Source of the DNA: a virus | Direction: 5' to 3' (one strand) | Length of the DNA stretch: 40,322 nt | IMG/VR virus record: IMGVR_UViG_3300009079_000044 | Location: 1 to 40,322 of that record | Part shown: piece after piece, positions 36,841-40,322 of the stretch | Layout: each line of letters starts with the position of its first letter | Position numbering within the stretch: the first letter of the stretch is position 1 | Translations under genes and position numbers: made by a program | The notes under the pieces: generated by a model | The model's database searches: none | Seen by the model: only the letters and a program-made list of their open reading frames with translations | Told to the model about the DNA's origin: nothing

Positions 36841-37284
36841 ATGTCTTATAAGGGAAAATTTAAACCATCATTTCCAGAAAAATATGTTGGCGACCCTACT
36901 AATATTATATACAGGTCTCTATGGGAATTGAAGTTTCTGAAATATTGTGATACGAATGTAAATATTTTGGAGTATGCCTCCGAAGAACTTGCCATCCCCT
37001 ATCGTTCTCCGGTAGATGGTCGTATTCATAGATATTTTCCTGATGCTTATATAAAAGTCAAAGAACCCGATGGAAGTATTAAGAAATATTTGATTGAGAT
37101 TAAACCTCATAAACAAACGATGCCACCACCCAAACCAAAAAGGCAGACCAAAGGATATATCTATGAGGCATATGAGTATGCTAAGAATCAATCAAAATGG
37201 GAGGCAGCAAGGGAATATTGTAAGGACAGAGGATGGATTTTTAAGGTAATTACAGAATACGAATTAGGTATTGCCAAAAAATGA
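36841..37284 (+). CDS. 4: Head completion nuclease gp4
   Basis: MSYKGKFKPSFPEKYVGDPT, IIYRSLWELKFLKYCDTNV, RYFPDAYIKVKEPDGS and KKYLIEIKPHKQ are diagnostic of T4 gp4 (150 aa; here 147). The PD...EIK residues (about D68, E86, K88) form the PD-(D/E)XK-like nuclease site. T4 gp4 is needed to complete packaged heads before tails attach. First gene of the plus-strand late operon; the stop overlaps the next ATG (ATGA). Confidence 0.92.
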   Translation: MSYKGKFKPSFPEKYVGDPTNIIYRSLWELKFLKYCDTNVNILEYASEELAIPYRSPVDGRIHRYFPDAYIKVKEPDGSIKKYLIEIKPHKQTMPPPKPKRQTKGYIYEAYEYAKNQSKWEAAREYCKDRGWIFKVITEYELGIAKK

Positions 37285-37628
37285 ACCGCATCAAACCCCT
37301 ACTTAAAAAATTATACGGAACAGAAGATGCGGATGATTTGATGTTGGAAATACTTGATGTACTAAAAGAAACTACTAGTTCTCCAGAGGTAGGTAAATTT
37401 TACACTTTTGTTTATAGACCAAAGACTCCTCGTGTAAGGTATGATGCTCATCCTTTGGTTGCCGTTACAAATGTTTATTCCTGGGGGTTTAGTGGCATTA
37501 ACTACCACTGGGAAAAACGGCGTCAATATACCCTTGAAGAAGTGATTGGACCTCTACATATTGTGGATAAAAATGAAGTCGGTGATTTGAGAAGAATACC
37601 TTTCGGACAAATCAAGATAAATAACTAA
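37281..37628 (+). CDS. Conserved-type late hypothetical protein (115 aa)
   Basis: MNRIKPLLKKLYGTEDADDL then VGKFYTFVYRPKTPRVRYDA, VTNVYSWGFSGINYHWEKRR. The pattern is one I recall between gp4 and gp48 in cyanophage genomes. Coupled with gp4 by ATGA and 9 nt before gp48, so part of the head/tail late operon. A structural or assembly role is likely but unproved. Confidence 0.7.
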   Translation: MNRIKPLLKKLYGTEDADDLMLEILDVLKETTSSPEVGKFYTFVYRPKTPRVRYDAHPLVAVTNVYSWGFSGINYHWEKRRQYTLEEVIGPLHIVDKNEVGDLRRIPFGQIKINN

Positions 37629-37637
37629 AAACTATAA

Positions 37638-38648
37638 ATGGCTTTTTCAACTCCAATATCATCAGCCACTCAGAATGCCATTATTGGTGGATATAAAGCA
37701 GCGGCAAATAGAGCACCATCATCAAAAATATTTCGCTATCCATTAAAGAATATTGATAAGTCCGATGATTATCTGCAGATTGAATCTTATGAGTATCTTC
37801 CACCGGGATTGAGTCTTGGTGAGACGAATTTTGCACAAAGAAGTTCTGATGATGTTGTTGCGGAAGGTGGGTATGGAGCAAAAAACATCAAAGGAACCGT
37901 AATATTACCAATTCCAGAAGGTATTCAGGATAGTAATAGTGCAGGTTGGGGTCCTGGTGATATGGGACCCCTACAAACTGCGATACTGGGGGCAGGAAAA
38001 GAAATAATTGAGGGCGGAAACTTTTTTAAGAGTACAGTAGGTGCAGTTAGCAATCTAATTGGTAAAGCTAGTGGGGCATCACAAACGGCGATTGGGCAAG
38101 ATACAGTACAAGCATTTTTTGCTAGTCAGGCAGCAAAGGCACTACTTGGAGGTTCAGACTTCAATCAAAATCTTTCCAGAGCAACCGGAGCAGTTTTTAA
38201 CTCAAATACGGAACTTCTTTTTAGTGGAGTAACACTAAGAAGTGGATTTTCATTTTCATTTGATTTAGTTCCTCGTTCTAAAAAAGAATCGGATGAAATC
38301 AAAGATATTATCAGATTCTTTAAGTCTGAATCTGCGGCACAAAAAGGAGCAGCAAGTGATGGTGCTGCCGGATTATTCCTCAAATCTCCAAGTGTGTTTA
38401 GACTTCGGTATATGAGTGGTGGAAAACCGCATCCATTCTTGAATCAATTTAAGATATGTGCCTTGAATGCTATGTCAGTCAATTATACTGCTTCAGGAAC
38501 ATATGCCACATATTCTGATGCCACACCGGTTCATATGAATATGACTCTAACATTCCAAGAACTCACGCCAATCTATCGTGAGGATTATATTGAAGCAGGG
38601 TCACCAACCGGTGATTATAAGTCCACTATAAAAGGAACAGGATTCTAA
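37638..38648 (+). CDS. 48: Baseplate tail-tube connector gp48
   Basis: T4 gp48 (364 aa) caps the baseplate where the tail tube starts. Here 336 aa with MAFSTPISSATQNAIIGGYK, KIFRYPLKNIDKSDDYLQIE, FKSESAAQKGAASDGAAGLF and ALNAMSVNYTASGTYATYSD, the C-terminal tube-like domain. ATAAATA-like sequence precedes the gene. The stop overlaps the gp53 ATG by one base (TAATG). The call is from sequence pattern and gene order. Confidence 0.8.
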   Translation: MAFSTPISSATQNAIIGGYKAAANRAPSSKIFRYPLKNIDKSDDYLQIESYEYLPPGLSLGETNFAQRSSDDVVAEGGYGAKNIKGTVILPIPEGIQDSNSAGWGPGDMGPLQTAILGAGKEIIEGGNFFKSTVGAVSNLIGKASGASQTAIGQDTVQAFFASQAAKALLGGSDFNQNLSRATGAVFNSNTELLFSGVTLRSGFSFSFDLVPRSKKESDEIKDIIRFFKSESAAQKGAASDGAAGLFLKSPSVFRLRYMSGGKPHPFLNQFKICALNAMSVNYTASGTYATYSDATPVHMNMTLTFQELTPIYREDYIEAGSPTGDYKSTIKGTGF

Positions 38649-39295
38649 TGTCTTACTTCAGAGAACTTCCAAACTTAGAATACCAGTCATTCTTATCCAG
38701 TAGTAAAGGTTCCGATGAATACTTATTGGTAAAAAATGTATTTCGTAGAGTTAAACTTCGTGATGACTTACAAAATGTTTTTACCATATTCAATAAGTAT
38801 GAAATCCAAGAAGGAGCAAGACCTGATACGGTTGCCGAAGAACTTTATGGAAGTTCTCAGTATGATTGGGTCGTATTGATTGGTGCCAATATTATAAATG
38901 TAAGAAATGAATGGCCTCTTTCTGATAGAGACATCTATAGATACTCAGAACAATTATACGGAAATGACATAAACGCAGTTCATCATTACGAAACGATAGA
39001 AGTCAAAGATTCTAGAGGAAGACTCATACTTCCGGCAGGTAAAATCGTAGATTCTACTTTTACTATCCCAGACCCTAATATTCCCGTACAAACTCTAAAT
39101 CCTGTTGTTGGTATTAGTAACTATGAATATGAAGTCAGAAAAAATGATAAAAAAAGAGACATTTATGTTCTCAAACCTGCATATCTTCAGCAGGTTATTA
39201 ATGATACAAGAAAAGCGATGACTTATGATAAATCATCGCAATATGTAAATGATAAATTAATTCGCACCGAAAACACAAGAGTCACGATGCCATAA
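38648..39295 (+). CDS. 53: Baseplate wedge protein gp53
   Basis: MSYFRELPNLEYQSFLSSSK, YEIQEGARPDTVAEELYGSS and YDWVVLIGANIINVRNEWPL are the gp53 signature: the disordered N-terminus and LysM-like fold that joins baseplate wedges. T4 gp53 is 196 aa; here 215. Last gene of the plus operon, ending at the bidirectional terminator next to gp32. Confidence 0.9.
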   Translation: MSYFRELPNLEYQSFLSSSKGSDEYLLVKNVFRRVKLRDDLQNVFTIFNKYEIQEGARPDTVAEELYGSSQYDWVVLIGANIINVRNEWPLSDRDIYRYSEQLYGNDINAVHHYETIEVKDSRGRLILPAGKIVDSTFTIPDPNIPVQTLNPVVGISNYEYEVRKNDKKRDIYVLKPAYLQQVINDTRKAMTYDKSSQYVNDKLIRTENTRVTMP

Positions 39296-39320
39296 AAAAG
39301 AGGAGATTTCTCTCCCCTTT
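39294..39320. terminator. Bidirectional terminator between gp53 and gp32
   Basis: GGAGA/TCTCC stem with a GAAA/TTTC loop. On the minus strand it is followed by TCTTTTTT (good for gp32); on the plus strand by a shorter CCTTT. Confidence 0.8.
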
Positions 39321-39326
39321 ACCTTA

Positions 39327-40238
39327 TTATTCCGCTAGGCGAGCAAAATATGATAAGGATTCATCATCTTCATCATCATCAACCGCAACAGAACGAGTCG
39401 GTTTCAGGTTGCTAAGTTCAGTACGCAAATCTTCAGTCAGAGAAGGAGCAGGACCACGATAGTTGTCCTCATCCTCAACTTCAGAATCAATACGAGCAGA
39501 CTTTCCGCCTAAGGCAACTTCAAGACGCTTCTTCATTTCTTCATAAGACTTGAATTGGTCAGGAGAAACAAACTCAGAAAGAGAAAACTGCTTCTTCCAA
39601 ATTGCTTCCATAGCATCATCATCATTCAACAAAGCGCCCTGAGAGGCAAATTCACTGGAATCATAGTTTCTATAACCGGCAACACTCTTTGCCTTCAGTT
39701 TGAAATTGGCACCAGTCCAGAAATCAAACGGATCGATGGCAGTTTCATCTTCAAACTCAGGTTGCATTGCTTCCGTGAGTTTGTCAAAGATTTTCTTACC
39801 ATACTTGAAGAGGAAGACTTTACCCTCATTATCAGGATTAGCAGGGTCCTTGACAACATAGATATTACTCATATAAGTCAGTTTACGCTTCTGCTTACGG
39901 GCAACTTCCTTATTGGAGTCTATACCAGAGTTCCACAATTGACCGTTGTGCTCACATACGGGGCACTTCTGGTTGAGAGTAGTTAGGCACGAGTCAATCA
40001 ACCAACCACCGGGTCCCTGAAAGGCGTGAGAATAGACTTTGACGAATGGCAAGTCTTCACCATCAGGAGCAGGAAGGAAACGAATAACGGCATAACCATT
40101 ATTTGCTTTGTCACATTCCAATTTCCACAAACGGTCATCAGAAGAATTACCAGAATTATTCATTTTTTCAACTTCTTTCACCAGTTTTTCGGTGAGAGAA
40201 CCAAGTTTAGATTGTTTTTTTAAGTCCGAAAAGCTCAT
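39327..40238 (-). CDS. 32: Single-stranded DNA-binding protein gp32
   Basis: T4 gp32 homologue. The basic N-terminal cooperativity part (MSFSDLKKQSKLGSLTEKL) leads to the core, with zinc ligands H71, C84, C92 and C95 in HAFQGPGGWLIDSCLTTLNQ and KCPVCEH. These match the H-x12-C...C-x2-C arrangement of T4. The acidic C-terminal tail (AVDDDEDDESLSYFARLAE) is the usual protein-interaction region. 303 aa against 301 in T4. It coats ssDNA during replication, repair and recombination. A consensus sigma70 promoter precedes it. Confidence 0.95.
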   Translation of the reverse strand: MSFSDLKKQSKLGSLTEKLVKEVEKMNNSGNSSDDRLWKLECDKANNGYAVIRFLPAPDGEDLPFVKVYSHAFQGPGGWLIDSCLTTLNQKCPVCEHNGQLWNSGIDSNKEVARKQKRKLTYMSNIYVVKDPANPDNEGKVFLFKYGKKIFDKLTEAMQPEFEDETAIDPFDFWTGANFKLKAKSVAGYRNYDSSEFASQGALLNDDDAMEAIWKKQFSLSEFVSPDQFKSYEEMKKRLEVALGGKSARIDSEVEDEDNYRGPAPSLTEDLRTELSNLKPTRSVAVDDDEDDESLSYFARLAE

Positions 40239-40282
40239 TTTGGATTTTTTGGATAAATTGGATTTTGTTTTGAGACAACTTT

Positions 40283-40311
40283 ATTATAGGAGATCTATAA
40301 AGGGATGTCAA
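40283..40311 (-). promoter_or_regulatory. Consensus sigma70 promoter for gp32
   Basis: TTGACA (40306-40311), 17-nt spacer, TATAAT (40283-40288). An AGGG...CCCT mini-hairpin spans the -35. An AGATCT (GATC) site lies in the spacer. Confidence 0.88.
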
Positions 40312-40322
40312 GCCCTCGTCCA

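Noticed and set aside
39555-39986. 143-codon plus-strand frame opposite gp32
   Set aside because: gp32 is certain on the other strand.

Overview
This window looks like a piece of the genome of a T4-like (myovirus) cyanophage that infects marine picocyanobacteria. The evidence is a T4-type baseplate/tail cluster (gp53, gp48, gp4, gp54-like, gp26, gp5 and large tail-fibre proteins), a T4-type gp32 with its zinc site, tightly packed and overlapping small genes, AT-rich sequence, and a CP12 gene (7446-7658), an auxiliary metabolic gene known from cyanophages. All calls come from reading the sequence; no database search was run.

Layout. 1-17070 is an early/middle accessory region on the minus strand: dozens of small, often ATGA-overlapping genes, most of unknown function. 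Recognisable members are a metallopeptidase-like protein, several short secreted or membrane proteins, a probable restriction-modification trio (Dam-type methylase, PD-(D/E)XK nuclease, DPPY methylase), CP12, an AbrB-tailed protein, a calcineurin-like phosphoesterase and an SF2 helicase. 17816-25419 holds two tail-fibre genes. 26087-27307 is a short early island with tRNA-Leu(UAA), tRNA-Ile(UAU), a Phd/YefM-like antitoxin, small genes and one broken gene. 27309-36800 is the minus-strand tail/hub operon and 36841-39295 a divergent plus-strand operon (gp4, hypothetical, gp48, gp53). 39327-40238 is gp32. Three GIY-YIG genes and one HNH homing-endonuclease gene sit at gene junctions.

Regulation is unusually legible. 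Early genes are preceded by sigma70-type promoters, many part of a repeated cassette: a CTGGCACA-like box, a GC-rich potential hairpin and a TATAAT-like -10, with 36-37 nt from the start of the box to the -10. Ten copies occur, all on the minus strand. They resemble the promoter/stem-loop cassettes (PeSLs) described in RB49-type phages, and near-identical copies flank gene modules, including the nuclease/methylase pair. Late genes carry T4-like late promoter cores (CTAAATA, CATAAATA, TATAAATA), including a symmetric divergent pair at 36801-36841.

Main points for a second look: (1) a T TTT TTC slippery heptamer at the end of gp26 that would fuse it by -1 frameshifting to a 57-aa frame just upstream of the presumed tape-measure gene; (2) late promoters placed inside covarying inverted repeats in front of GIY-YIG genes, as in T4 I-TevI control; (3) the regulatory cassettes, which also encode the C-termini of several proteins; (4) the restriction-modification trio; (5) two homopolymer-length frameshifts; (6) a shared T-loop change in both tRNAs.
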